The position numbers and the translations under genes are program-made. Positions 33,478 through 41,084 of a stretch of DNA of 64,000 bases are shown here, in pieces. Each line of letters starts with the position of its first letter. The first letter of the stretch is position 1. The notes below the pieces were generated by a model, which saw only the letters and a list, made by a program, of their open reading frames with translations, searched no databases and was not told the origin of the DNA. The DNA is from Kineosporia aurantiaca JCM 3230 (GTDB taxonomy: Bacteria; Actinomycetota; Actinomycetes; Actinomycetales; Kineosporiaceae), in the NCBI GenBank assembly GCA_000719025.1, contig JODP01000011.1, positions 1 to 64,000 of the forward strand. The letters are read 5' to 3'.

Positions 33478-34392
33478 ATGATCGTGCCGAAGAGCCGTGC
33501 CCTGCTGCCGGTGGCGGCGGTGTGCGGGACCCTGCTGGTGGCCGGGGCCGCCGGGCTGGTCTACTCCGCCACCTCCGCGAGCGCGCAGGACCTGCCCGCC
33601 GTGGTGAGCATGGTGCACGGGCTGGACTACCAGGCCCGCCCGGGTCAGACCAACCACCTGACGGTCACCCGCACCATCGTGGACGGCCCGAGCGACGACA
33701 TCTGCAACGCCTACGGGTGCGCCTGGTACCAATACCGGATCGACGACAGTGTCGCGCTCCAGGTCGTCCCCGACCCCGAGTCCGACACCGACCAGTGCGT
33801 CTACCCCAGCACCAAGGACCAGACCCTGGTGGTCTGCACCTTCCTGGGCATCTGGGGCCAGGACCCGGGCACGCTCTCGACCTTCCATCTCGGCGACAAG
33901 AACGACACGGTGAAGTACGTCAACCTCGACGGCGACCCTTACGAGGACGACCTCTTCCACCTCGGCGCCGGCAACGACAAGTACGACAGCACCGGTGGCA
34001 AGACCGACCCGAGCCTGATCTACGGCGCCAAGGGCAACGACACGATCAGTACCGCCGCCCAGTCCGGTGACATAGCCCGGATCTTCGGCGGTGACGGCAA
34101 CGACACGATCCGTACCTTGGGCGAGTGGACGACGGCGGACGGCGACGCCGGCAACGACAAGATGTACGGCGGGACCGGCCGGCAGGACTTCAACGGCGGC
34201 ACCGGCAACGACCTGCTCCGCGGGGGCCCGGGCATCGACTGGCTGCGGGGCGGCAGCGGGAACGACACGATCTACGGGGATCTCGGCGCCGACAACCTCT
34301 TCGGTAACAGCGGGAACGACAAGCTGTACGGGGGGAAGGGCACGGACACGATCTCCGGCGGTCCCGGCAAGGACGTGATCAAGCAGGACTGA
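33478..34392 (+). CDS. Secreted RTX-type calcium-binding repeat protein (first of three)
   Basis: The 304-residue protein has a Sec signal peptide (PVAAVCGTLLVAGAAGLVYS, cut near ATSASA-QD). An N-terminal domain shared with its two neighbours follows (QTNHLTVTRT, DD, a Cys pair, GQDPG, FHLGDKNDTV), then about ten GGxGNDxx nonapeptides (~residues 180-300) such as GGDGNDTIR and GGSGNDTIYG. RTX nonapeptides bind calcium and fold as parallel beta rolls outside the cell. No catalytic domain is visible, so a structural, adhesive or calcium-buffering role is possible. The N-terminal half differs most from the other two, and it lacks their duplicated leader. Confidence 0.87.
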   Translation: MIVPKSRALLPVAAVCGTLLVAGAAGLVYSATSASAQDLPAVVSMVHGLDYQARPGQTNHLTVTRTIVDGPSDDICNAYGCAWYQYRIDDSVALQVVPDPESDTDQCVYPSTKDQTLVVCTFLGIWGQDPGTLSTFHLGDKNDTVKYVNLDGDPYEDDLFHLGAGNDKYDSTGGKTDPSLIYGAKGNDTISTAAQSGDIARIFGGDGNDTIRTLGEWTTADGDAGNDKMYGGTGRQDFNGGTGNDLLRGGPGIDWLRGGSGNDTIYGDLGADNLFGNSGNDKLYGGKGTDTISGGPGKDVIKQD

Positions 34393-34439
34393 AGGGCGGA
34401 CGAATTCTGGTGGTTCGGGCCACACCGCCGCCCCGGAAC

Positions 34440-34457
34440 TGGCACCTTTTGGTGCCA
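34440..34457. repeat. Inverted repeat TGGCACC-TTTT-GGTGCCA
   Basis: This perfect 7-bp inverted repeat with a TTTT loop sits between the first and second RTX-type genes, 48 bp after the first stop. It could be a small terminator or an operator. The two neighbouring copies of GGCCGAT just downstream are unexplained. Confidence 0.5.
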
Positions 34458-34560
34458 TATGGCCGATAGCCGATTGCCTGGCCGATTCGCCCGGATCGGG
34501 GTGGGCGGAGGATCGCCGGGCCCGGTGGGCCGGGCCGGTTCGGCCCGCGTCGCACAAGCA

Positions 34561-34597
34561 CGGATCTGAGGAGACACGCTCGATGAACCTGTCCAAG
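34561..34597 (+). repeat. Duplicated leader and start region, copy 1
   Basis: This 37-bp leader, including the ribosome site GAGGAG and the first five codons of the second RTX-type gene, recurs at 35570-35606 with only three differences visible. Confidence 0.8.
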
Positions 34598-35482
34598 AAC
34601 TGGCGTCTGGCCGGTGGCCTGACCGCGGCCACCACGGTGGCCGGCGTCGGGATCGCGGCGGTGGCCTTCTCCGGCGCCGCCTCGGCCGCCGGCACCTCCG
34701 CCACGGTCAGCTTCCAGGGCCAGAACCTGACCTACACGGCCGCTCCGGGGCAGACCAACCACCTGACCGTGACCCGGACCTTCAAGGGCGTGCCCAGCGA
34801 CGCCTACGGCGCCGCCGAGTACAACTTCACGCTGGACGACACGGTCCCGATCGCGTTCGGGGCCGGAGCCACCGACCACGGCTGTGCCTACCCGGACAGC
34901 GCCGACCACACCTGGGTGCTCTGCACCTACGTGTACGAGGACGGCCAGGACCCGGGCCGGATGGCCGATTTCAAGCTCGGCGACAAGAACGACACGGTCA
35001 GCTTCAACGACGTGGACCGGGACACCTACAACACGCTCAAGTTCGAGCTCGGGGCGGGCGCGGACACGTACCACGCGGACCCGAAGCGGGTCGAGGGCAG
35101 CCAGATCCTGGGCGGCCCGGGCAACGACAGCATCAGCACCGGCATCCTGGCCGGCGACCTGACCGGAGTGCTGGGCGGCACCGGCAACGACGTCATCCAC
35201 GTCCAGGGCAGCCCGGCCGCCCCGGTCCAGGGCGGCACCGGCAATGACAAGCTCTACGGTGACAGCGCGGCCCAGTCGTTCGACGGCGGGTCCGGTAACG
35301 ACCTGGTGCACGCCGGCGTTGGGAAGGACTCGATCGTCGGCGGCAAGGGCAACGACACGCTGTACGGCGAGGCCGGGGCCGACACGATCTACGGCAACAG
35401 CGGGAACGACAAGCTGTACGGCGGTAAGGGCACCGACACGCTGATCGGTGGGCCGGGCAAGGACGTCATTCACCAGAACTGA
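34583..35482 (+). CDS. Secreted RTX-type calcium-binding repeat protein (second of three)
   Basis: The 299-residue protein has a signal peptide (GLTAATTVAGVGIAAVAFSG, cut near ASA-AG), then the N-terminal domain shared with its neighbours (TYTAAPGQTNHLTVTRT, the Cys pair in CAYP and LCTYVYE, GQDPGRMADFKLGDKNDTV) and nonapeptide repeats (GGPGNDSI, GGTGNDVI, GGSGNDLVH, GGKGNDTLYG). Closest by eye to the third gene, with which it shares the 5' leader and first codons, so the pair arose by a later duplication. The ATG follows GAGGAG by 9 nt. Confidence 0.88.
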   Translation: MNLSKNWRLAGGLTAATTVAGVGIAAVAFSGAASAAGTSATVSFQGQNLTYTAAPGQTNHLTVTRTFKGVPSDAYGAAEYNFTLDDTVPIAFGAGATDHGCAYPDSADHTWVLCTYVYEDGQDPGRMADFKLGDKNDTVSFNDVDRDTYNTLKFELGAGADTYHADPKRVEGSQILGGPGNDSISTGILAGDLTGVLGGTGNDVIHVQGSPAAPVQGGTGNDKLYGDSAAQSFDGGSGNDLVHAGVGKDSIVGGKGNDTLYGEAGADTIYGNSGNDKLYGGKGTDTLIGGPGKDVIHQN

Positions 35483-35569
35483 GAGCTCGCCGTTTTCGGG
35501 CGTTCTGACCACGAACCGGGGCAGAACCTGCCACCGTTGAGTGTCAACAACGCCCGGAACGGCGGCGTC

Positions 35570-35606
35570 CAGATCTGAGGAGACACGTTCGATGAACCTG
35601 CCCAAG
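35570..35606 (+). repeat. Duplicated leader and start region, copy 2
   Basis: This is the partner of 34561-34597, spanning GAGGAG and the ATG of the third RTX-type gene. Conservation of the untranslated part implies recent duplication or shared post-transcriptional control. Confidence 0.8.
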
Positions 35607-36488
35607 CGCTGGGCCCGCGGCCTGACGGCGACCGTCTCGGTGGTCGGCGTCGGGGTCGCGGCGGTGGCCTTCTCCGGCAGCGCGAGCGCCGCCACCAGCA
35701 CCGCCACGCTGACCCGAGGCCCGCTGGGGCTGACCTACACGGCCGCCCCGGGGCAGACCAACCACCTGGTCCTGCACCGGACCTCCACGTCGGTGCCGAG
35801 CGACGCCTTCGGCGCCCACGAGTACACCTTCCGGATCGACGACACGGTCCCGATCAAGGTCGACCCGGCCCTCGCCGACGACTGCGCCCACCCGTCGGCC
35901 GGCGACCTCACCCTGGTGGTCTGCACCTACGTGTACGAGTCCGGCCAGGACCCGCGCACCATGGCGGATTTCAAGCTGGGCGACCAGAACGACGTGGTCA
36001 AGTTCCGCGACAACAGCGAGGACTCCTACAACAACATCCGGTTCGAGCTGGGCGCCGGGGCGGACACCTTCACCGCCGCCGACGACCTGGTCAACGGCAG
36101 CTACGTGGTGGCCGGGCCGGGCAATGACCGGGTCGCCGCCGGTCACCTGGAGGGTGACCTGGCCGGGGTGCTGGGCGGAACGGGTAACGACACGATCCGG
36201 GTCTGGGGCGGCTCTCCCACGCTCGGGGTGCAGGGCGGCGTGGGCAACGACAAGCTCTACGGCGGCACCGGAAACCAGCGGCTGTTCGGCGGGAACGGGA
36301 ACGACCTGATCCACGGCGGTGACGGCAAGGACACCATCGTCGGGGGAGCGGGCAACGACACGCTCTACGGCGACGCGGGGATGGACCGCATCGAGGGCAA
36401 CTCCGGCAACGACAAGCTGTACGGCGGTCTGGGTCCGGACACCCTGAGCGGCGGTACCGGCAAGGACCTGATCAAGAAGAACAAGTAA
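35592..36488 (+). CDS. Secreted RTX-type calcium-binding repeat protein (third of three)
   Basis: The 298-residue protein has a signal peptide (MNLPKRW, then VSVVGVGVAAVAFSG, cut near ASA-AT), the shared N-terminal domain (TYTAAPGQTNHLVLHRT, CAHP and VCTYVYE, GQDPRTMADFKLGDQNDVV) and about nine nonapeptides ending GGTGKDLIKKNK. The frame is open to 35541, but the ATG at 35592 follows GAGGAG and heads the signal peptide, as in the second gene. Three paralogues in tandem suggest dosage or antigenic selection. Confidence 0.88.
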   Translation: MNLPKRWARGLTATVSVVGVGVAAVAFSGSASAATSTATLTRGPLGLTYTAAPGQTNHLVLHRTSTSVPSDAFGAHEYTFRIDDTVPIKVDPALADDCAHPSAGDLTLVVCTYVYESGQDPRTMADFKLGDQNDVVKFRDNSEDSYNNIRFELGAGADTFTAADDLVNGSYVVAGPGNDRVAAGHLEGDLAGVLGGTGNDTIRVWGGSPTLGVQGGVGNDKLYGGTGNQRLFGGNGNDLIHGGDGKDTIVGGAGNDTLYGDAGMDRIEGNSGNDKLYGGLGPDTLSGGTGKDLIKKNK

Positions 36489-36517
36489 GCGCCCGCCGGG
36501 CGCGGCGGTCCTCGGAG

Positions 36518-36937
36518 CTACCAGGACCAGCCGCGCTCGGCCAGCAGCAGCTCCCGCCGGGCCCGCAGGTCGCGCCCGGCCAGCCGGACCGGAGTCGGGG
36601 TGGCGTAACCCGGCTTTCGCGGTGGCTCCGCCGTCTCCGACACCCCGGCCAGGCAGCAGGCCTTGCCCAGCAGTGCGTCGTACGCCGCCGCCCGGGCCTC
36701 GAGCCGGGCCGCGCGGGCGAAGATCGATTCGTCGTAGTGCAACTGGTTGATCTCGTCGGCCAGCGCGTGCAGCCGCATCTGGACCCGCAACGCCTCGAAC
36801 GGATCGGGCGGCGGCGGTGGTTCCTGGTGGTGCACCCACAACCGCACGAGCACCATGGCGATGGCCGTGCCGGCGAGAACGAGCGCAGTGATCATGCCCT
36901 GGTCAGCTTCGGTGAGTCGGGTCGAGGCGTAGATCAC
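36518..36937 (-). CDS. Small membrane-anchored protein of unknown function
   Basis: I do not recognise this gene. From GTG 36937 it has 139 residues: a short polar N-terminus, one membrane segment (MITALVLAGTAIAMVLVRLW), a Pro-rich stretch (EPPPPPDPF), an alpha-helical charged region with many Ala/Arg, and a CC pair (GKACCLAGV). The helix would lie in the cytoplasm if the N-terminus is outside. ATG at 36895, right before the membrane segment, is an alternative (125 residues); neither has a clear ribosome site. The frame upstream of 36937 looks non-coding and overlaps the operators of the aldehyde dehydrogenase gene. Confidence 0.55.
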   Translation of the reverse strand: MIYASTRLTEADQGMITALVLAGTAIAMVLVRLWVHHQEPPPPPDPFEALRVQMRLHALADEINQLHYDESIFARAARLEARAAAYDALLGKACCLAGVSETAEPPRKPGYATPTPVRLAGRDLRARRELLLAERGWSW

Positions 36938-37030
36938 TCTACGATCTGCCCCGGCCGCGGCACAGCGACTTGGCCGGCCCTCCGGCTGCCCTGGGTCGGG
37001 CGGTCCGTCGATTTGCCGTCGAGACCATGA

Positions 37031-37060
37031 ATGGATCCAACCTAACCTGAGACGGATCCG
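37031..37060. promoter_or_regulatory. Operator pair O1 (two GGATCC palindromes, 21 bp apart)
   Basis: ATGGATCCAA at 37031 and CGGATCCG at 37053 have GGATCC cores starting at 37033 and 37054. The core matches the VanO-type site ATTGGATCCAAT of FCD/GntR regulators (established for Caulobacter VanR). It lies upstream of the aldehyde dehydrogenase gene. Confidence 0.7.
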
Positions 37061-37096
37061 ACTGGCCAGCGCCCTCGGGGTGATCCTCACCCCTAC

Positions 37097-37125
37097 TGGA
37101 TCCAAAATCTCGCTGTTAGGATCCA
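37097..37125. promoter_or_regulatory. Operator pair O2 (two GGATCC palindromes, 21 bp apart)
   Basis: TGGATCCA at 37097 and TAGGATCCA at 37117 have cores at 37098 and 37119, again 21 bp apart. The pair ends 37 bp before the aldehyde dehydrogenase start, suiting a repressor that covers the promoter. Confidence 0.75.
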
Positions 37126-37161
37126 GCCACCCGGACCGCTTGACCAGCTAGGAGATCCACC

Positions 37162-38622
37162 GTGTCCCAGACGTTGCGCGAAGGTCTGCCCGCCCTGCCT
37201 GCCGTCAGCCCGTTCCTGCTGGCCGGGGAGTGGGTGGCGGAAGGCCGGGAGTGGTTCGACGTGCTCGACCCGGCCACCGAGGAGCGGCTGACCCAGGTGG
37301 CCCAGGCGACCGTCGCCGACGTGGACGCGGCGGTGCGGGCCGGACGCCAGGCCCTCACCGACCGGTCCTGGACCGGCCTGACCCCGCTGGACCGGGCCCG
37401 GATCATGCACCGGATCGCCGATCTGATCGAGGCCGACCTGGAGAACCTGGCGATCCTGGAGACCCGGGACAACGGCAAGCCGATCGAGCGCTCCCGCGCC
37501 GACACCGCCAACGCCGCCCGCACCTTCCGGCACTACGCGGGCGCCCCCTCCCGGCTGGCCGGGCGCACGGTCCCGATCGGCGACGGGCACCACGTCTACA
37601 CCACGCTCAACCCGGTCGGGGTCGCAGCGCTGATCCTGCCCTGGAACTTCCCGATCATGACCGGCTCGTTCAAGATCGCCCCGGCCCTGGCCGCGGGCTG
37701 CTCGATCGTGGTGAAGCCGGCCGAGCAGACCCCGCTGACCATGCTCCGCCTGGCCGAGATCATCCGCGAGGCAGGGGTTCCGGACGGGGTGGTCAGCGTG
37801 CTCACCGGAGACGGCCGGGTCGGCGCCGCGCTGGTCGCTCACCCGGGCGTGGCCAAGGTGTCGTTCACCGGCAGCACCGAGGTCGGGCGCATCGTCGGGC
37901 GCACGGCGGCCGAGACGTTCAAGCGGGTGACGCTGGAACTGGGCGGCAAGAGCGCCAACATCGTGTTCGCCGATGCCGACCTGGACGCCGCCGTGACCAC
38001 CGCGATGCGGGCGTCCTTCGGGCACTCCGGTCAGATGTGCACCGCCGGAAGCCGTTTGCTGGTGCAGAACTCGATCCTGCCGGAGATGACCGAGCGGCTC
38101 GCTGCGGCGGTCGCCCGGGTTCCGGTCGGGGACGGTCTGGCCGGGGGCATCTCGGTCGGCCCGCTGGTGTCGGCCGAGCAGCGGACGCAGGTGCTCGGGT
38201 ACATCGAGAAGGGCAAGGCGGACGGGGCGGAGCTGGTCGCCGGGGGTGGAACCGTGGACGGGCCGGGCTATTACGTCGAGCCCACGCTGTTCACCGGGGT
38301 CCGCAACGACATGGTGATCGCCCGCGAGGAGATCTTCGGGCCGGTCGTCGGGGTGCTCGGGTTCGAGGACGAGGCCGAGGCGGTGGCCATCGCCAACGAC
38401 TCCACTTACGGCCTGGCCGGCGGGGTCTGGACCAACGACCTGGGCCGGGCGCACCGGGTGGCGGCCGGCATCGACGCCGGGACGATCTGGGTCAACACCT
38501 ACAACATCTTCGACCCGGCGCTGGGTTTCGGCGGGGTGAAGGACTCCGGGATCGGCCGCGACCTGGGTGACGAGGCCCTGCTCGGCTTCACCGAGACCAA
38601 GGCCGTCGTCATCGCCCTCTAG
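37162..38622 (+). CDS. NAD(P)-dependent aldehyde dehydrogenase
   Basis: The 486-residue protein is a full-length ALDH: ILPWNFPIMTG, KPAEQTPLTML, FTGSTEVGR, catalytic Glu in LELGGKSAN, catalytic Cys in GQMCTAGSR, and EEIFGPVVGV. It oxidises an aldehyde to the acid; in this cluster the likely source is the amine oxidase at 41081-42997. By sequence it looks like the betaine-, aminobutyr- or phenylacetaldehyde group, and I cannot choose among them. The GTG start follows TAGGAG by 7 nt. It stands alone behind operator pairs O1 and O2. Confidence 0.93.
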   Translation: MSQTLREGLPALPAVSPFLLAGEWVAEGREWFDVLDPATEERLTQVAQATVADVDAAVRAGRQALTDRSWTGLTPLDRARIMHRIADLIEADLENLAILETRDNGKPIERSRADTANAARTFRHYAGAPSRLAGRTVPIGDGHHVYTTLNPVGVAALILPWNFPIMTGSFKIAPALAAGCSIVVKPAEQTPLTMLRLAEIIREAGVPDGVVSVLTGDGRVGAALVAHPGVAKVSFTGSTEVGRIVGRTAAETFKRVTLELGGKSANIVFADADLDAAVTTAMRASFGHSGQMCTAGSRLLVQNSILPEMTERLAAAVARVPVGDGLAGGISVGPLVSAEQRTQVLGYIEKGKADGAELVAGGGTVDGPGYYVEPTLFTGVRNDMVIAREEIFGPVVGVLGFEDEAEAVAIANDSTYGLAGGVWTNDLGRAHRVAAGIDAGTIWVNTYNIFDPALGFGGVKDSGIGRDLGDEALLGFTETKAVVIAL

Positions 38623-38636
38623 CCCCCAACCTCCCC

Positions 38637-38656
38637 GTGATCATGCACTTTTCCCC
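38637..38656 (+). repeat. Dispersed intergenic element GTGATCATGCACTTTTCCCC
   Basis: This 20-bp element directly follows the aldehyde dehydrogenase gene. Three near-copies lie in tandem at 46831-46886, and the C-rich flank before it is similar in both places. Function unknown. Confidence 0.7.
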
Positions 38657-38681
38657 GGGCGACCCTTTAGCACCTTCCGTA

Positions 38682-38712
38682 AATGGATCCAATCATGTTA
38701 ATATTGGATCCT
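38682..38712. promoter_or_regulatory. Operator pair O3 (two GGATCC palindromes, 21 bp apart)
   Basis: ATGGATCCAAT and ATTGGATCCTA have cores at 38685 and 38706. The AT-rich GTTAATA between them may be part of the promoter. The pair lies 40 bp before the start of the PLP enzyme gene. Confidence 0.75.
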
Positions 38713-38751
38713 AAATTGTCCCATGGGCACGTTCGAGCAGAGGCGGTTGGT

Positions 38752-39987
38752 GTGGAGAGCTCACTGGAGTCGGGCCCGGCCACGGTGCCGGTGCAGGCGG
38801 TGGGCATCGACGTCGCGGCGGAGCGCGCCCGCACCCCCGGGGCCCCGCTGGCGCACCATTTCAACGCCGCCGGGGCCGCACTGCCCACCGAGACCGTGGT
38901 CCAGGCGGTGGTGGATCACCTGCGGCTGGAAGAGCGCAACGGCGGGTACGAGGCCGCGAACGCGCGGGCCGACCAGGTCGAAGCGGTCTACCGCAACGCC
39001 GCGGCCCTGCTGAACGCCGAGCCGGCCGAGATCGCCCTGTTCGACAGCGCCAGTACCGGTCTGCGCACGATCATCGAGGCGCTGCGCCTGGGGCGTCGGC
39101 AGCGGCTTCTGGTCAGCCGCTCCAGCTACGTGAGTCACGCGCTGCACCTGATGAGCCTGGGCCGGGAGCGCGACGTCGAGCTGGTCGTGGTGCCGAACGC
39201 GCCGGGTGGGGCGATCGACCTGGAGGCGCTGGACCGGGAACTGGCCACCGGCGGCCCGGCCGTCGTCTGCGTCGCGCACATCCCCACCTCCTCCGGCCTG
39301 GTCGAGCCGGTCGTCGAGATCGGCGCCCTGACCCGGCTCCACGGGGCCCGGTACCTGCTCGACGCCACCCAGTCGGTGGCGCACCTGGCCCTGGACGTCC
39401 GCGCGATCGGGTGCGACGCCCTGGTGACGACTGGCCGGAAGTTCCTCCGGGCTCCGCGGGGTACCGGATTCGGCTATGTCAGCAAGGATTTCGTCGCCTC
39501 CCTGACCCCCACCGCCCCGGACGTCCGGGGTGCGGTGTGGACAGCGTCCAAAAGCTGGGAACTCAAGGACGGCGCCCGCCGCTTCGAGACCTGGGAGGCC
39601 TCGATCGCCGGCCGGATCGGCCTGGGCGTCGCGCTCGGCGAGGCCCTGGCCCTGGGCTCCGGGCCGACCGAGGCGCACCTGGTCGGGCTGGCCGGGCGGC
39701 TGCGGGCCGCGCTGGCCGGCATTCCCGCCGTCACCGTGCAGGATCCGCCCGATTCACCCTCGGCCATCGTCACCTTCACGGTCGGCGGGCTGACCGCCTC
39801 CCAGGTGAACGAGCGCCTGGCCGTGCGGAACGTGCGCACCGTGTCGGTCCCGGCCACCCACGCCCAGTGGGATCTCGGCGCGCGCGGGGTCGAGGCCGTG
39901 GTCCGCGCGTCGCTCCATGTCTACAACGACGACTCGGACACGATGGCCCTGGTGGGCGCGGTGACCGAGATCGCCCAGGGGGTTTGA
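38752..39987 (+). CDS. Class-V aminotransferase family PLP enzyme (cysteine desulfurase/selenocysteine lyase-like)
   Basis: The 411-residue protein has a class-V PLP fold: HFNAAGAALP, FDSASTGLRTI, HIPTSSGLVEP, the PLP-binding YLLDATQSVAH, and the Schiff-base lysine in VTTGRKFLRAPRGTG. It resembles enzymes annotated as cysteine desulfurase- or kynureninase-like; here it may act as a lyase or aminotransferase on an amine-pathway intermediate. The frame is open to ATG 38683, but that codon is inside operator O3, so I chose GTG 38752, 7 nt after AGAGG. It heads an operon with the next two genes (2-nt gap, then a GTGA overlap). Confidence 0.83.
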   Translation: MESSLESGPATVPVQAVGIDVAAERARTPGAPLAHHFNAAGAALPTETVVQAVVDHLRLEERNGGYEAANARADQVEAVYRNAAALLNAEPAEIALFDSASTGLRTIIEALRLGRRQRLLVSRSSYVSHALHLMSLGRERDVELVVVPNAPGGAIDLEALDRELATGGPAVVCVAHIPTSSGLVEPVVEIGALTRLHGARYLLDATQSVAHLALDVRAIGCDALVTTGRKFLRAPRGTGFGYVSKDFVASLTPTAPDVRGAVWTASKSWELKDGARRFETWEASIAGRIGLGVALGEALALGSGPTEAHLVGLAGRLRAALAGIPAVTVQDPPDSPSAIVTFTVGGLTASQVNERLAVRNVRTVSVPATHAQWDLGARGVEAVVRASLHVYNDDSDTMALVGAVTEIAQGV

Positions 39988-39989
39988 GC

Positions 39990-41084
39990 ATGGCCGGTTC
40001 CGACGTCGACGTGCTGGTGGCCGGGCTGGGGATCCACGGCTCGGCCACGGCCTACGAGCTCAGCCGCCAGGGGGTGGAGGTGCTCGGGCTGGACCGGTTC
40101 GAAGAGGGTCACGTCCGCGGCTCCTCGCACGGCCGCACCCGGATGATCCGCCGGGCCTATCCCAACCCGGTCTGGAACCCGTTGGTGGAGATGGCCTTCG
40201 ACGGCTGGTCCCGGTGGGAGGCGGCGAGCGGGGAGACCCTGGTCCATCGCACCGGCGGCCTCTACGCCCATCAGGGTGAGTCCTCGCTGCAGGGGCCGGG
40301 CTGTCGGGTCGTCACCGATCCCGCCGAGGTCATGCCTGCGTTCCGGGTGCCGGAGGGCTACCGCGCGGTCTACGACCCGTCGGCTGGAGTGCTCGAGGCC
40401 GCCACCGCGCTGAAGGTGGCCAGCGCCGGGGCCCGCGCGGCGGGGGCGACCCTGGTCTTCGGCGAAAGCGTGCTGGACTGGCGGCAGGAGGGTGAGGTCT
40501 GTATCGTCCGCACCGATCGCCGCGAGATCAGCTGCCGCAAGCTGGTTCTCACCGGCGGATCGTGGTCCGGCGAGCTGGTGCCGGAGCTGTCCCACCTGTT
40601 CGAGGTCTGGCGCATCCTCACGGTCACCCTCGCCCCGGGCCAGAAGGCCGGCCAAGAACTCGGCTGCTTCTCCGTCGACCGGCCGGAGGGTCTGGTCTTC
40701 GGCATTCCCGACGCGGCCGGCAACGGTTTCAAGGCCGGTATCGACGCGGGTGCGGTCTGGGACCCGGAGGTACCGGTCGCCCCGCCCACCGAGGCCGAGA
40801 TCGCCGAACTGGTCGGGCTCATGACCACCTACGTCCCGGAGATCGAGCCCGAGGTGGCCGAGACCGCGGCCTGCCTTTACACGATGACCGCGGACAAACG
40901 CTTCGTGCTCGGGACCCTGCCCTGGGCCCCGGCCGTCACCGTGGCGGCCGCCTGCTCCGGGCACGGCTTCAAGTTCGGCCCGGCGATCGGGGAGGCCGTG
41001 GCCGACCTGGTGCGCGACCGGCCGCGCCCCGACCTGGCCTTCATCGGCGTGGAACGACGATCCATCGAAAGGACCCAGCTGTGA
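39990..41084 (+). CDS. Sarcosine oxidase/N-methyl amino acid oxidase-like flavoenzyme
   Basis: The 364-residue protein is a monomeric sarcosine oxidase (MSOX/SolA) relative. The FAD fold is VLVAGLGIHGSATAYEL, and SSHGRTRMIRRAY is the family segment after it. CLYTMTADKRFVLG matches the MSOX segment carrying the cysteine that binds FAD covalently, and GHGFKFGPAIG closes the FAD site. Such enzymes oxidise secondary amines or N-methyl amino acids to an imine plus H2O2. The ATG at 39990 follows AGGGGGT, 2 nt after the previous stop. An N-methylated or cyclic amine substrate for the cluster is inferred from this gene. Confidence 0.88.
   Translation: MAGSDVDVLVAGLGIHGSATAYELSRQGVEVLGLDRFEEGHVRGSSHGRTRMIRRAYPNPVWNPLVEMAFDGWSRWEAASGETLVHRTGGLYAHQGESSLQGPGCRVVTDPAEVMPAFRVPEGYRAVYDPSAGVLEAATALKVASAGARAAGATLVFGESVLDWRQEGEVCIVRTDRREISCRKLVLTGGSWSGELVPELSHLFEVWRILTVTLAPGQKAGQELGCFSVDRPEGLVFGIPDAAGNGFKAGIDAGAVWDPEVPVAPPTEAEIAELVGLMTTYVPEIEPEVAETAACLYTMTADKRFVLGTLPWAPAVTVAAACSGHGFKFGPAIGEAVADLVRDRPRPDLAFIGVERRSIERTQL

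Noticed and set aside
37020..37125. GGATCC clusters as random BamHI-type hexamers
   Set aside because: Chance does not explain four pairs at exactly 21 bp, all at promoters of one cluster and within extended palindromes.
38683..38751. ATG at 38683 as the start of the PLP-enzyme gene
   Set aside because: This ATG lies inside operator pair O3 and has no ribosome site; the added residues are not conserved in type, and GTG 38752 has AGAGG in front.
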